Assembly: GCF_017874215.1 (NCBI RefSeq)
Contig: NZ_JAGGLB010000003.1
Location: 248,001 to 312,000, forward strand
Reading direction: 5' to 3'
Origin: Paenibacillus eucommiae
GTDB taxonomy: Bacteria > Bacillota > Bacilli > Paenibacillales > NBRC-103111
DNA: 64,000 nucleotides
Numbering within the stretch: the first letter of the stretch is position 1; each line of letters starts with the position of its first letter. Under the pieces are notes generated by a model. That model made no database searches. It had not been told where the DNA came from and saw only the letters and a program-made list of their open reading frames with translations. The position numbers and the translations under genes were made by a program. Positions 34,425 to 43,489 of the stretch are shown here, in pieces.

Positions 34425-34650
34425 GCTGCTTCTTTCCTTTCAATTAGCTTCGCTATTGCAACTACTGACTGTATGATCTTAATAGATTGGAGTTCATGCG
34501 TGACCATCCATTTCATTTGTTTCCTAGCCAGCCAATACGTAGCACAAATAAAAAATTAATTGGATTGGTTTAAAGCAGATCAATTGGGTGGTTACAATCG
34601 GGAAGGAACGTTATACATTACAATAATAAGAAAAGCCTGAGGGAGCTAGA

Positions 34651-35799
34651 ATGAGGAATCGAGGAGTATATAAAATGAATGAAAACAAAGAAATCATAGG
34701 AAGCATAGAGGTCGAAGCAAGAAAGACTCTGCACAATATCACACCCTATACTCCGGGCAAGCCCATTTGGGAGCTGCAAAGTGAGCTCGGCGCAACCAAA
34801 GTCATCAAATTGGCTTCAAACGAAAATCCGATAGGTCCTTCGCCCAAAGCATTGGAAGCCATCGGAGGTTCTTTATTGGACATTCACCGTTACCCCGATT
34901 CAAGCACATCGAAACTGCGGGAGATTATTGCCGCGCAGCTGCACATGAAACCAGAACAATTCATTATCACCAATGGTGGAGATGAGTTGATTACACTAGT
35001 TTCTGAGGCTTTTCTGGAGCCAGGGGATGAAATCATCGTGCCCGCTCCGTCGTTTAGTGAATATGAATTCGGGGCGCATCTTATGGGGGCCAATATCGTT
35101 ACCGTACCACTTGGAGAGTCCTTTTCCTTTAATATTGATGCTATCGTCAACGCTGTTACTAATCGCACCAAGCTGCTCTGCGTCTGTTCGCCCAATAATC
35201 CGACGGGCACTTATCTATCGAAATCGGTTCTTCATCATTTACTGGATGTACTGCCCAAACATATTTTAGTACTTTTTGACGCGGCTTACAGTCAGTATGC
35301 CACTGCTGCAGATTACACTAACGGACTGGAATTTGTTCGCGAGGGATATCCGATTGTTGTATTGCAGACTTTTTCCAAAATATACGGCTTGGCGGGTCTT
35401 AGAGTTGGCTTTGGAGCGGCTTCAGAGACTATCATTCAACATATTCGCAAGGTAAAGGAACCTTTTAATGTTAATTCTTTAGCCCAGGCGGCCGCCGCTG
35501 CGGCCTTTCATGATGTTGAACATGTAAACTTGTCTCTGCAAGTGAATACACAAGGAAAAGAACAGCTTTCCCGTTCGTTCGAGGAGCTTAGTCTATCGTT
35601 CACTGAAAGCATGAGCAATTTTGTGCTGGTTGAGCTTGGCTCGCGTGCAAAATCTGTTTATGAGCAGCTGTTGGCCAAAGGAATTATCGTTCGTTATGGA
35701 GGTATATGGGGTCTTCCTCACCATATTCGTGTTTCAGTGGGAACGGAAGAAGAGAATTCTGTCTTTATTCGCGAGCTTACCGAAATCCTAAGTCGCTAA
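34651..35799 (+). CDS. hisC: Histidinol-phosphate aminotransferase
   Basis: 382 residues, fold type I PLP enzyme of the HisC2 kind. Signature: IKLASNENPIGPSPKALEAI, CSPNNPTGTYLS, LFDAAYSQY, and TFSKIYGLAGLRVGFG with the PLP lysine, then an Arg near the end (HHIRVSVGT) for the phosphate. It makes histidinol phosphate from imidazole-acetol phosphate and glutamate; relatives also use aromatic amino acids. GAGGGAG lies before the ATG. No other his gene adjoins except the distant hisA. Confidence 0.88.
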   Translation: MRNRGVYKMNENKEIIGSIEVEARKTLHNITPYTPGKPIWELQSELGATKVIKLASNENPIGPSPKALEAIGGSLLDIHRYPDSSTSKLREIIAAQLHMKPEQFIITNGGDELITLVSEAFLEPGDEIIVPAPSFSEYEFGAHLMGANIVTVPLGESFSFNIDAIVNAVTNRTKLLCVCSPNNPTGTYLSKSVLHHLLDVLPKHILVLFDAAYSQYATAADYTNGLEFVREGYPIVVLQTFSKIYGLAGLRVGFGAASETIIQHIRKVKEPFNVNSLAQAAAAAAFHDVEHVNLSLQVNTQGKEQLSRSFEELSLSFTESMSNFVLVELGSRAKSVYEQLLAKGIIVRYGGIWGLPHHIRVSVGTEEENSVFIRELTEILSR

Positions 35800-35806
35800 A
35801 CATAAC

Positions 35807-35824
35807 ACTTTGAAGTGCCTTTTA
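35807..35824 (+). terminator. Short hairpin after hisC
   Basis: CACTT/AAGTG hairpin followed by CCTTTT, within 25 bp of the hisC stop; modest strength. Confidence 0.45.
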
Positions 35825-35857
35825 AGAAGTTTGCCATCATTATCCATAATTATCATT

Positions 35858-36535
35858 CTATTCCACAATTTCTTTTAGTAATTCATGGGGATGGTTAATC
35901 TTCTTAAAGGTACTTTCAATATATGTGTTGAACCATACCGCATGATAGACTTTTAAACCTGCAAGCTTGGCTCCTTCCAGCTCATTTGAACCGCCATCTC
36001 CTACAAATATGGATTGCTCTGGAGCTGCTGACAAGCGTTCGCAAGCTAGTTGGTATATGTCTACATCCGGCTTAGCTATCCCGACTTCAAATGAAAATAC
36101 GATAGAGTCAAAATACGGAGCAAGCTTGCTTTCATGGAAGTATCTAACTTCCTCCTCAGTACAATTACTAATTAAACCTATCTTAATTTGTTTGTTTCTT
36201 AGACTTTCCAAAAGTTCGAGCAGGTCTGAACGAATATTTAGAAAAGGTTCTCTCTTCTCTTTAATTCTTTCCTGATATAAGTACTGAACAGATTCATCGT
36301 TAAAATTCAAGCTTCGATTCTCGGAAATATCTTTTAAAACTGCTGGATAATTAGAGAATATACCAGTCATTCTCTTCAACTGTCGGCTATGCCATTCTTT
36401 CTTGAAATCTTCTTTTTCCAGCCCAAGTAATTCCAGATAATTATAAGATCGATCTGATTGTCTTTTTCCATTTGAAAATTCAGTTACTAAGGTTTCGAAT
36501 AAATCAAAGAATACGGCCTTCGTCTTCAAGTTCAT
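35858..36535 (-). CDS. HAD-superfamily hydrolase
   Basis: 225 residues. Motif I is FFDLFETLVTEF (nucleophile Asp, with Phe instead of the second Asp, as in haloacid dehalogenases and some phosphatases). Motif II is GLISNCT, motif III GIAKPDVDIY, motif IV IFVGDGGSNELEGA. The start overlaps the end of the VanW gene by 32 bp with GGGAG just before the ATG, so both are probably translated from one mRNA. Substrate unknown. Confidence 0.85.
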   Translation of the reverse strand: MNLKTKAVFFDLFETLVTEFSNGKRQSDRSYNYLELLGLEKEDFKKEWHSRQLKRMTGIFSNYPAVLKDISENRSLNFNDESVQYLYQERIKEKREPFLNIRSDLLELLESLRNKQIKIGLISNCTEEEVRYFHESKLAPYFDSIVFSFEVGIAKPDVDIYQLACERLSAAPEQSIFVGDGGSNELEGAKLAGLKVYHAVWFNTYIESTFKKINHPHELLKEIVE

Positions 36536-37337
36536 CTCTCCCTGATTCCAAAAATGGTTGATACATCATTAGTGCATGATTTTCGGTCACATATTGATCA
36601 TCAATTAATTCTCTATTTTCATTAAACACTCGTCTGTGGATGAGATTATGCCTCATATATCCACCCCAATATTCTTGAGTGATTTTATGCTCTTTTTCAT
36701 AGATTTCGTAGCTGTACTGTGGTTGGGCGATTGATGTCCACTCACCTACTAAATAGTCATTCGTTACATAGATATTGAGTTGATAAGGCTGCTCTGTGGA
36801 GTTGTGTATCCTTAAGTCTAAATAATTATAGGCGCAGGTTGCACCACTTCCGAAGGGCTGACTACGTTTGGAGTCTGGAAAAATATCATAGCTATGACGG
36901 TGTCTTTCTGAAATTTCCAAAGGGGTATGCAAAGTCATCCAGTAAATCAGATTCGATAATTGACACAATCCTCCCCCGACTCCAGGTTTAAATCCACCGT
37001 AAAATAGAACCATTCCTTCCACATATCCTTTCTTACTGGTAGGACAGCCTATCAATTTCCAGTAAGAGAATGTCTCCCCAGGGTAAATCATAATTCCATT
37101 GATTTTTTGGATAGCTATTTTCAGATTTTTAATCTTGTTAAGCTGCAGCCACATATCTACTTCTTTCAGTTGTCTAAGCAATGGAGTCTGATGTTTAAAA
37201 ATCATGAAGGGCAATGTGTCTTTCTGAATTTTCTTGGCAAAATTAGTTTTTCCGAAATACCATTCCATATATCTCTTGCCTATGTAATAGGCTTTTCCTA
37301 ACGTTAAGCGGAGCTTGGATCTTTTAATGGGCTTCAT
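36504..37337 (-). CDS. VanW-family protein
   Basis: 277 residues with the VanW core (about 90-200): INGIMIYPGETFSYWKLIGC, YVEGMVLFYGGFKPGVGGGL-CQLSN, and HSYDIFPDSKRSQPFGSGAT. It has no signal peptide, unlike secreted YoaR-type relatives. VanW is an accessory of vanB-type clusters with no known activity; no vanHAX genes are here, so glycopeptide resistance is not implied. Confidence 0.85.
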   Translation of the reverse strand: MKPIKRSKLRLTLGKAYYIGKRYMEWYFGKTNFAKKIQKDTLPFMIFKHQTPLLRQLKEVDMWLQLNKIKNLKIAIQKINGIMIYPGETFSYWKLIGCPTSKKGYVEGMVLFYGGFKPGVGGGLCQLSNLIYWMTLHTPLEISERHRHSYDIFPDSKRSQPFGSGATCAYNYLDLRIHNSTEQPYQLNIYVTNDYLVGEWTSIAQPQYSYEIYEKEHKITQEYWGGYMRHNLIHRRVFNENRELIDDQYVTENHALMMYQPFLESGRDELEDEGRIL

Positions 37338-37373
37338 TTTACCCCCTCCCCTTTTATTGGCTGCCCCTTCCGA

Positions 37374-38090
37374 TTATGGATGGTCTTCCAAATCTTTCGT
37401 GATTGCATTCATCTTTCGCAAGTCCTCCAATGGACGAACTATAATTCTCCAGCACGCAGGTGCATCTTCATAGTAATCAACATAAACAGCTTGCAAATAT
37501 TTGGACACATTTACAACCTTGTCTTCTATCAGCACTTCTCGAATTTCAGACGCCTTTGTAGGTACTGTGTTATTCACTAAGGTTTTGAAGCGGTTCAGGG
37601 GTACAAACATGTCCAGACTTTTCTTGTAGGAACAACGAGTGGGAAACCGCGGCGAGCTCCCCGAGTCATATTTGGATAGCTTCACTGCAGGATAATGCTC
37701 GGATATCAAGGAAGAAGCATCAAATTCCAGGACGGCAAATTTTTCATGCGGCTCTCTACGCGCGTAAGTGCTTATCATTTTCTGACAATCCTTTAATGTT
37801 GGCCAAAAAAATACATGCCGGTTTAGAAAAGCACGAAATTGCTCCAGTGTAGTTGCAGCATCCATCACCAGATCTGATATCCTCAGATGGGCATTTATGG
37901 TTATGGAATGTCCTTCATAATTCACTTCCACAGCTTTTAATCGCCGCTCACCTTCGGAATCAGGGTTTATTTGGTAGCTGGACAATAGTGCATCCAAATC
38001 AGCAACAACCTGCAAATTCCTGACCCTTGTAAAGTGAAATAAGGATTTTCTGCTTTTTGCTTTTGTTATTAAAGGCACGATAGTATTCAT
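37374..38090 (-). CDS. DUF7002-like protein of unknown function
   Basis: 238 residues. RKSLFHFTRVRNL near the N terminus, then FRAFLNRHVFFWPTLKDCQK, KFAVLEFDASSLISEHYPAV and KLSKYDSGSSPRFPTRCSYK are in the order I recall for DUF7002 proteins. The FHFTR opening and N-x-x-V-F-F-W strand recall ADP-ribosyltransferase-like DarT/DUF4433 folds, but I see no certain catalytic Glu. It lies 15 bp upstream of the HAD gene at 38106 on the same strand. Confidence 0.55.
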   Translation of the reverse strand: MNTIVPLITKAKSRKSLFHFTRVRNLQVVADLDALLSSYQINPDSEGERRLKAVEVNYEGHSITINAHLRISDLVMDAATTLEQFRAFLNRHVFFWPTLKDCQKMISTYARREPHEKFAVLEFDASSLISEHYPAVKLSKYDSGSSPRFPTRCSYKKSLDMFVPLNRFKTLVNNTVPTKASEIREVLIEDKVVNVSKYLQAVYVDYYEDAPACWRIIVRPLEDLRKMNAITKDLEDHP

Positions 38091-38105
38091 TATGGTCCTG
38101 CTCCT

Positions 38106-38675
38106 CTACATATCTATCCCCTTGGTTTTAAAAAATTCTTTGTAATCCGATACATATAAATCTGCACCTGGAGTCGTATTTTGAAATAAACAAGTCTTGA
38201 TCCCCATTGATTTGGCTGGAAGAATATCGATTTCACGATCACCAATGGCAAGATCTATCCTATGCTTATTATGCAAAAATATATAGGAAGCAGGATCAGG
38301 TTTTCTCGGGTATCCATCATCACCAGCTACAATGTCCAAAAAATAATTTTCCCACTCATAGTGCCTCAAAATGTCGAGGACCTCTCCTCGAGGCTTGTGA
38401 GTCATAATTACATTGATATGAGCAAATTTCAGGACTTCCTCAACAAATGGAAATGGCGGCGTTTGAGCCGGATGCAGCATTCGTTCTCTATCCAATATTT
38501 CTTTGACCTGATTTTCAGTAAGCTTGTAATGTTGGGCTGTGTGCGAGAACGAAATCTTCAAATGAGATAAAAGCTCCTCCTCTGAGACCACTTCATGTAT
38601 AAATTCCTTTATTATTTCTACATAGGCTGGATATGTGTTAAACAACGTACCGTCAAAATCCCATAAGATGTTCAT
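38106..38675 (-). CDS. HAD-superfamily phosphatase (PGPase-like)
   Basis: 189 residues: motif I ILWDFDGTLFNTYPAY with both Asp, motif II NVIMTHKP, motif III YPRKPDPASY, motif IV LAIGDREIDILPAKSMG. All four HAD motifs are intact. The cap is small and helical, as in phosphoglycolate-phosphatase-like enzymes. Confidence 0.87.
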   Translation of the reverse strand: MNILWDFDGTLFNTYPAYVEIIKEFIHEVVSEEELLSHLKISFSHTAQHYKLTENQVKEILDRERMLHPAQTPPFPFVEEVLKFAHINVIMTHKPRGEVLDILRHYEWENYFLDIVAGDDGYPRKPDPASYIFLHNKHRIDLAIGDREIDILPAKSMGIKTCLFQNTTPGADLYVSDYKEFFKTKGIDM

Positions 38676-38705
38676 ATTTGTCTTCTCTTTCTGTTATCTA
38701 TATTT

Positions 38706-39251
38706 TTAAATATCACTGATCTCTGGTTTCCATCCTGTCTCTTGACTCCAATGATTTGCCCTGCGCATGATCTCCCATATTAATGGCTCTTTCTCTTCAA
38801 CATATTTCTCCCTTTCATTTGCATACAAATTCATTAGTTTATATTTTAATTCAGCATATAGGTTGCATTCGTTCTCATGACAGCGCATATAATCCCTAAA
38901 CAATAATGGAAATAAGGAAGACCAACTCCCGGATTCTCTTACATGTATATGGGTTCTTTTTTTGCCGGGTAGTTCTCTGAAATATCTTTTGGTTTTATCT
39001 GGATTATCAGCTTTATGAAAGTATCCGATTTTTTCTAATCGCCCTTTATAGATCTCCAGGGGATCTAACGATTTGACTGTGATTTGAATGTCTATAATCG
39101 GTTTGGCATCAAGTCCTTCAATCGAGGTTGAACCAATATGATCAATACGAATTGCGAACTCTCCAAGCGAATTTCTAATTAAATTACCAGTCTTTAAAAA
39201 TTCCTTTTTCCATTCCCTATCATAGGGAAGCACAATAATTGGCTCGGCCAT
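38706..39251 (-). CDS. GrpB-family nucleotidyltransferase-fold protein
   Basis: 181 residues. RIDHIGSTSIEGLDAKPIID is the GrpB/UPF0157 signature (HxGSTxxxG...KPxxD), which forms the G-S and metal Asp of the nucleotidyltransferase fold. RTHIHVRESGS and LFRDYMRCHENECNLYAELK follow as usual. Activity unproven in the family. A second GrpB lies at 40456-40983. Confidence 0.85.
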   Translation of the reverse strand: MAEPIIVLPYDREWKKEFLKTGNLIRNSLGEFAIRIDHIGSTSIEGLDAKPIIDIQITVKSLDPLEIYKGRLEKIGYFHKADNPDKTKRYFRELPGKKRTHIHVRESGSWSSLFPLLFRDYMRCHENECNLYAELKYKLMNLYANEREKYVEEKEPLIWEIMRRANHWSQETGWKPEISDI

Positions 39252-39334
39252 GGGCTGCTCCTTATTATTTAATTTTTTGATTAAAGCGATTCACATTGTT
39301 ATACTATTGACATCACTTTGAAGGAGCTTGAATA

Positions 39335-39508
39335 ATGGCAACTAGTAAAAGAGTCTTTACCTTACGCTTAGAGGAAAATAATTTTGAGAAGATCAAATTC
39401 ATCGCTGATAAAAATAAACGATCCATCGCCATGCAAATTGAATATTTAATTGAAAAACACATTGAAGAATATGAGAAAACCAAAGGGGTAATTCAAATAA
39501 ACGATTAA
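39335..39508 (+). CDS. Ribbon-helix-helix (Arc-type) DNA-binding protein
   Basis: 57 residues, ATG behind AAGGAG: MATSKRVFTLRLEENNFEKI, KFIADKNKRSIAMQIEYLIE, KHIEEYEK. The strand RVFTLRL, the helix ending DKNKRS and the helix IAMQIEYLIEKHIEEY are the Arc/MetJ layout, with Arg and Thr in the strand to contact DNA. It is divergent from the grpB gene at 38706. No toxin gene follows, so it may be an autoregulator of its neighbour or an orphan antitoxin. Confidence 0.7.
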   Translation: MATSKRVFTLRLEENNFEKIKFIADKNKRSIAMQIEYLIEKHIEEYEKTKGVIQIND

Positions 39509-39569
39509 TTCAAAAGTTATAAAAGAAAACAACCGACATGTAACTGCCGATCGTTATATGACTTCCATA

Positions 39570-40328
39570 TTAAGCTCGCTGAAGCTCCTTGCTGTATTTC
39601 ACAACCTCTGCATAGGACAGTTTTCCTCCGAATATGTCAAGTGCGCTCCCGATCGTAAGATCAAGCTTGCCCCCAGACAGCTTCTGGAACTGATCCATAT
39701 CGGCAATTGAACGCGCTCCGCCGGCATACGTAGTCGGTATGCTCACCCATTCTGCGAGGGCGCTTACGAGGCTTTGCTGAATACCACTTTGTTTCCCCTC
39801 GACATCGACGGCATGCACAAGAAATTCGTCGCAGTATTGCTCCAGATAACGAATGTTGTCCTGATTCACTTCGAAATCACTGAACTGTTTCCACTGATTG
39901 GTTACGACGTACCATTTGCCATCCTTCTCTTTACAGCTCAAATCAATGACGAGGCGCTCTTTACCTGCTTCAGACACGATTTGGGCAAGATGCTCTTCAT
40001 CCAAACGGCCATCCCTGAAAATATAGGACGTTACAATCACATGAGAGCCGCCCTGCTCTAAATAGTGAGCCGCGTTATCGGCCGTAATACCGCCCCCGAT
40101 TTGCAACCCTCCCGGATATTGCTGCAAGGCTGCGACTGCTGCTGCTTCATTGCCAGGCCCCAGCATGATAACATGTCCGCCAGTTAGTTCATCCTTTTGA
40201 AACAAAGCTGCATAATAAGATGAATCCTGTTCGGATACAAAATTTTCAATAATTTCCGTGTTCAACGTTTCGCCGACGATCTGCTTTACTTTCCCATCAT
40301 GTAGGTCTATACAGGGTCTAAATTTCAA
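39570..40328 (-). CDS. hisA: HisA isomerase of the eukaryotic (HIS6) type
   Basis: 252 residues. It matches yeast-type HIS6 rather than bacterial HisA: FRPCIDLHDGKVKQIVGETL, NFVSEQDSSYYAALFQKDEL, GGHVIMLGPGNEAA, LQIGGGITADNA, LVIDLSCKEKDGKWYVVTNQ-W, FLVHAVDVEGKQSGI and KLDLTIGSALDIFGG. It isomerises ProFAR to PRFAR in histidine synthesis. The start is TTG at 40328 with GAGGT upstream. It is isolated from any his operon; hisC is 3.8 kb away on the other strand. Confidence 0.88.
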   Translation of the reverse strand: MKFRPCIDLHDGKVKQIVGETLNTEIIENFVSEQDSSYYAALFQKDELTGGHVIMLGPGNEAAAVAALQQYPGGLQIGGGITADNAAHYLEQGGSHVIVTSYIFRDGRLDEEHLAQIVSEAGKERLVIDLSCKEKDGKWYVVTNQWKQFSDFEVNQDNIRYLEQYCDEFLVHAVDVEGKQSGIQQSLVSALAEWVSIPTTYAGGARSIADMDQFQKLSGGKLDLTIGSALDIFGGKLSYAEVVKYSKELQRA

Positions 40329-40455
40329 AGGAATACCTCAATTCATCTATAATCTACAATCGTTTATCCTTTTAAAAAAATAACCTATGTTAAGCTTGGA
40401 ATCAAGCTTCTGGCCAAAGAAAAATTTCACTTTCATTTGCAGCACCGAAGTTGTG

Positions 40456-40983
40456 TTATCCATGATCTTCAGTGAGTTGTTGCCTTGCTCTTGTTAATAT
40501 GGTTTGAATAAATGGAGCCTTCGCATTTGTATACCCAACTCTGTCATGCTGAAACTTTTCTTTAAGGTCTCTCTTCAGTTTACCATATTCTTTCGCTGCA
40601 TCAGGATGGTTGATCAAATAATCTCGAAATAATAAGTTTGTATTCCAATTTTCTGCTAAATGCAGATATATGTGCAAATGATGAGTTCCCGCGCGCCACT
40701 TTCCTTTACGAAAAAATCTTCTTTCTGGAAAATGAGGATGATCGATAAATTCATATCCATAAGAATCAAGTCTTTCCAGATGAATTTCAGTAATATCCTT
40801 CAGGTTGTTAACCCCGATCATAATATCTATGGTCGGCTTTGCTGCTAACCCAGGAACTGCAGTACTTCCTATATGTTCAATGCCAACAATAATGTCTTTT
40901 AATTGCTCAACTAACAGTTCTTTTTCTTTTTCAAAATCGATAACCCACTCAGGATTATAGTCTGAGACTAAGACTTCTTCCAT
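40456..40983 (-). CDS. GrpB-family nucleotidyltransferase-fold protein
   Basis: 175 residues with GIEHIGSTAVPGLAAKPTID and IMIGV, the textbook GrpB signature, then RRFFRKGKWRAGTHHLHIYL and LLFRDYLINHPDAAKEYGKL. It is closer to the family consensus than the copy at 38706. It is the last gene of the array that begins at 44472. Confidence 0.88.
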   Translation of the reverse strand: MEEVLVSDYNPEWVIDFEKEKELLVEQLKDIIVGIEHIGSTAVPGLAAKPTIDIMIGVNNLKDITEIHLERLDSYGYEFIDHPHFPERRFFRKGKWRAGTHHLHIYLHLAENWNTNLLFRDYLINHPDAAKEYGKLKRDLKEKFQHDRVGYTNAKAPFIQTILTRARQQLTEDHG

Positions 40984-41009
40984 TCTTTCTCCCCAGTTTT
41001 ACAGTTTTA

Positions 41010-41606
41010 TTAAGTATGATGGGTTCCTATTCCTAAAAATCCTTCTAATTTGTTCTTTATATGTGGCCATTCACTATCAATTATACTATATATATACGAA
41101 TTCCTGATATAACCATCATGTAAAATACGATCTTGCCTCAATATCCCTTCCTTTGTTGCTCCTATTCGTTCTAATGCCTTATTGGAGCGTTCATTTCTTA
41201 TATCTGCCCTGAATTGAACTCTTACTGTCTTTAATTCTTCAAAGCAATACGTTAACAACTGATATTTGCATTCCGTATTCACGCTTGTTCTCCACACTTC
41301 CGGCGAGTACCAGGTCCATCCGATTTCTAAATTTTTATTGGGTAAGGATATATTCAAAAATCGGGTGCTGCCAACTAATTTATTAAGTTCTTTGTCAAAA
41401 ACAACAAAAGGAAATTCTAAACCCATTTCTTTACTCTCCAAAGATTTTTCAATAAGCTGAATCATATCAGCTATTGTTTCAATTTTATTAGGTAAGAATG
41501 TCCAAATAGCAGTATCCTTTCCGCAATCAAACAACGCTTCCGCATGACTAAGATTCATTGGAATAAGCAATACACGGCTTCCTTCTAAAACAGAAGATAT
41601 TTGCAT
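41010..41606 (-). CDS. GNAT acetyltransferase (RimJ/RimL type)
   Basis: 198 residues. LEGSRVLLIPMNLSHAEALF opening, FVVFDKELNKLVGSTRFLNI, LEIGWTWYSPEVWRTSVNTE-CKYQLL (the acetyl-CoA loop here is WRTSVNTECK, which lacks the glycines of RxxGxG), VRVQFRADIRNERSNKALER-IGA. This is the branch annotated as N-terminal or ribosomal-protein acetyltransferases. Two bases separate it from the deaminase stop. Confidence 0.85.
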   Translation of the reverse strand: MQISSVLEGSRVLLIPMNLSHAEALFDCGKDTAIWTFLPNKIETIADMIQLIEKSLESKEMGLEFPFVVFDKELNKLVGSTRFLNISLPNKNLEIGWTWYSPEVWRTSVNTECKYQLLTYCFEELKTVRVQFRADIRNERSNKALERIGATKEGILRQDRILHDGYIRNSYIYSIIDSEWPHIKNKLEGFLGIGTHHT

Positions 41607-41608
41607 GA

Positions 41609-42139
41609 TTAATCGATCCTTTCAAGAATTTCATTATCATGCTGCCACGTTGTATCCGTATATCCCCGGCCAATAGACCAATCAGCCATCATCTTTCTTT
41701 GTCTGACTTCCAAATCTCTAAAAGGAGCCGCCTCACAAGAAATTTTATTAAATTTATCTAAAAAGTGCGGTCCTTCTTTGAACTTTCTCATCGCCCCGAT
41801 TTGGTTGTCATCCGCCGCCCACACCACTCTATAGATACTGAAACACAATAATATTGTACAACTGCACATCGGGCAGGGCTCACAGGTTGTATATAAAGTA
41901 AAATTCTCCTTTAAAAATTTCTTGTTTTCTGGATCTAACATTGCTAAACCGGATTTTCTAATGGCATCTACCTCGGCGTGAGCCGTTGTGTCACAGTCTG
42001 AAAAAACTCTGTTTCTTCCTCTGCTAATAATCACTCCTGCTGAATTAACAATTACAGCTCCGATCGGGTAAGTTCCTTCTTCTTTTGATTTTTCAGCCTC
42101 TACGAAAGCTTCTAATAAATATTTGCGATCATCCAACAT
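41609..42139 (-). CDS. Zinc-dependent nucleoside/cytosine-type deaminase
   Basis: 176 residues of the cytidine-deaminase-like fold with the zinc site TAHAEVDAIRKSG (HAE) and TTCEPCPMCSCTILL (PCxxC). Length and the DWSIGRGYTD tail differ from TadA, guanine deaminase and CMP deaminase, so the substrate is open. Part of the packed minus-strand array. Confidence 0.85.
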   Translation of the reverse strand: MLDDRKYLLEAFVEAEKSKEEGTYPIGAVIVNSAGVIISRGRNRVFSDCDTTAHAEVDAIRKSGLAMLDPENKKFLKENFTLYTTCEPCPMCSCTILLCFSIYRVVWAADDNQIGAMRKFKEGPHFLDKFNKISCEAAPFRDLEVRQRKMMADWSIGRGYTDTTWQHDNEILERID

Positions 42140-42219
42140 ACGAGCACCATCCTCTTCTATCGTCTCATTCCATTTAACGTTGTCGTTGTTATGTATTGCC
42201 GCGGCAGAATAACTCCTAT

Positions 42220-42696
42220 CTACGATGAAATATGAAACGCTCTATAATGACTATCCATAAATTCCTGAATGATTTTCTTATGGCTTTGTACAATCCCCTC
42301 AGGTAACTCCTTATGATGAAAATATTCAAAATTTAAAGACTCAGCGTCATCAATAATCAGGTTTCCATAAACCTCATTTGTATAATAAGCAATAGTAACT
42401 GCATAATATTCATCCCCGTTTGCAGCTCTAATAAATTGTCCTGGTCCAGAATATATATTTATTAGTTTTAGATCACCTACTGTTAATTTTGTTTCTTCAT
42501 ATAGCTCTCGCCTTGCTGTTTCTTCCACGGATTCACCTAACTCCATTAGACCACCTGGTATCCCCCACTTGCCGTACGGGTGCTTCCTTTGCTGCAATAA
42601 TAATTTACCTTCGGAATCAACAACGATTACAACAGCTCCAACCAATATTAGAGGTCTCTGACCAACAACGGCTCTTAATTCTTCGATATATCCCAC
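42220..42696 (-). CDS. NUDIX hydrolase
   Basis: 158 residues, NUDIX box GGLMELGESVEETARRELYE-ETKL (about 48-71). The long opening MGYIEELRAVVGQRPLILVG and VVIVVDSEGKLLLQQRKHPY are typical of the ADP-ribose-pyrophosphatase-like branch. Start is GTG with GGAGG; a single base separates it from the upstream TIM-barrel gene, so they are coupled. Confidence 0.88.
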   Translation of the reverse strand: MGYIEELRAVVGQRPLILVGAVVIVVDSEGKLLLQQRKHPYGKWGIPGGLMELGESVEETARRELYEETKLTVGDLKLINIYSGPGQFIRAANGDEYYAVTIAYYTNEVYGNLIIDDAESLNFEYFHHKELPEGIVQSHKKIIQEFMDSHYRAFHISS

Positions 42697-42697
42697 A

Positions 42698-43489
42698 TTA
42701 TCCTCCCATTTGCTTGCTTCTTATTTGCTTTACAGATTCTTTTAATGATTCACTTGTTTTCACTTCAATAACTACCTTTAAATTATGCTTAGTGGCAAAA
42801 TGAAGCCTTTCATTTATTGGAACGATTCCACTATATAACGCTTGATGATCTGATTTACCATTATAGTCATGAAGGTGCATATGCTTTATGTTTTTCTCAA
42901 ACTTCATCATTATAGCTTCTTCTTCATAATTAGCTTTTGCGTCATGTCCAACATCCCAAGTGAGACAGAAATTTTCAAATGATTCTAACATCTCTAAAGC
43001 ACTAGTAATAAAAGGTATATGAAAATTACCAGTGTTCTCAATGCACAAATCAATCTCTTTTGATTCAGCAAAGGAATATATCTTCTCGTAAGATTGATAC
43101 AACATTTGTTTGAATTCTGTTTGATATTGTTCATTAATCCATACCTTTTGATGCGGCAAAGTAAAGTATATCCCATTATTCAAATGCATATTAAGCGTTC
43201 TTATATCGGCCAAGCTTGCCCATTCCATGATTTCTTTACATCTTTCCAAATGTCCTTTTCGTATCGAGGGATGGAATGAGGATACATCCAATTCTTCGGG
43301 CAAATGAACCGTAAACTGAATACCGTATTCCTTTTTAATTTTTCGTAGTGCCTTAACATCCAGATTCTCTGGCATACAAATAGGAAGATTCATGTTCAAC
43401 TCAATAAAATCCAGGTTTAGCTCATGACAAAGTCTCACGTTCTGTTCTAGCGATTTAAACTCTATTAAAGAAGGCATCCCTAATTTCAT
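42698..43489 (-). CDS. Sugar phosphate isomerase/epimerase (xylose-isomerase-like TIM barrel)
   Basis: 263 residues. HELNLDFIELNMNLPICMPE, FTVHLPEELDVSSFHPS, IDLCIENTGNFHIPF, CLTWDVGHDA, HMHLHDYNGKSDHQAL and LKVVIEVKT place the metal ligands (Glu, Asp, His, Glu) in AP_endonuc_2 order. The N terminus overlaps the preceding NUDIX frame by 35 bp, with GAGGG inside that gene. Substrate unknown. Confidence 0.85.
   Translation of the reverse strand: MKLGMPSLIEFKSLEQNVRLCHELNLDFIELNMNLPICMPENLDVKALRKIKKEYGIQFTVHLPEELDVSSFHPSIRKGHLERCKEIMEWASLADIRTLNMHLNNGIYFTLPHQKVWINEQYQTEFKQMLYQSYEKIYSFAESKEIDLCIENTGNFHIPFITSALEMLESFENFCLTWDVGHDAKANYEEEAIMMKFEKNIKHMHLHDYNGKSDHQALYSGIVPINERLHFATKHNLKVVIEVKTSESLKESVKQIRSKQMGG

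Noticed and set aside
42190..42212. TGCCGCGGCA palindrome between NUDIX and deaminase genes as a repeat copy
   Set aside because: Only the core is present; arms and T-run are missing, so it is not counted as a member.
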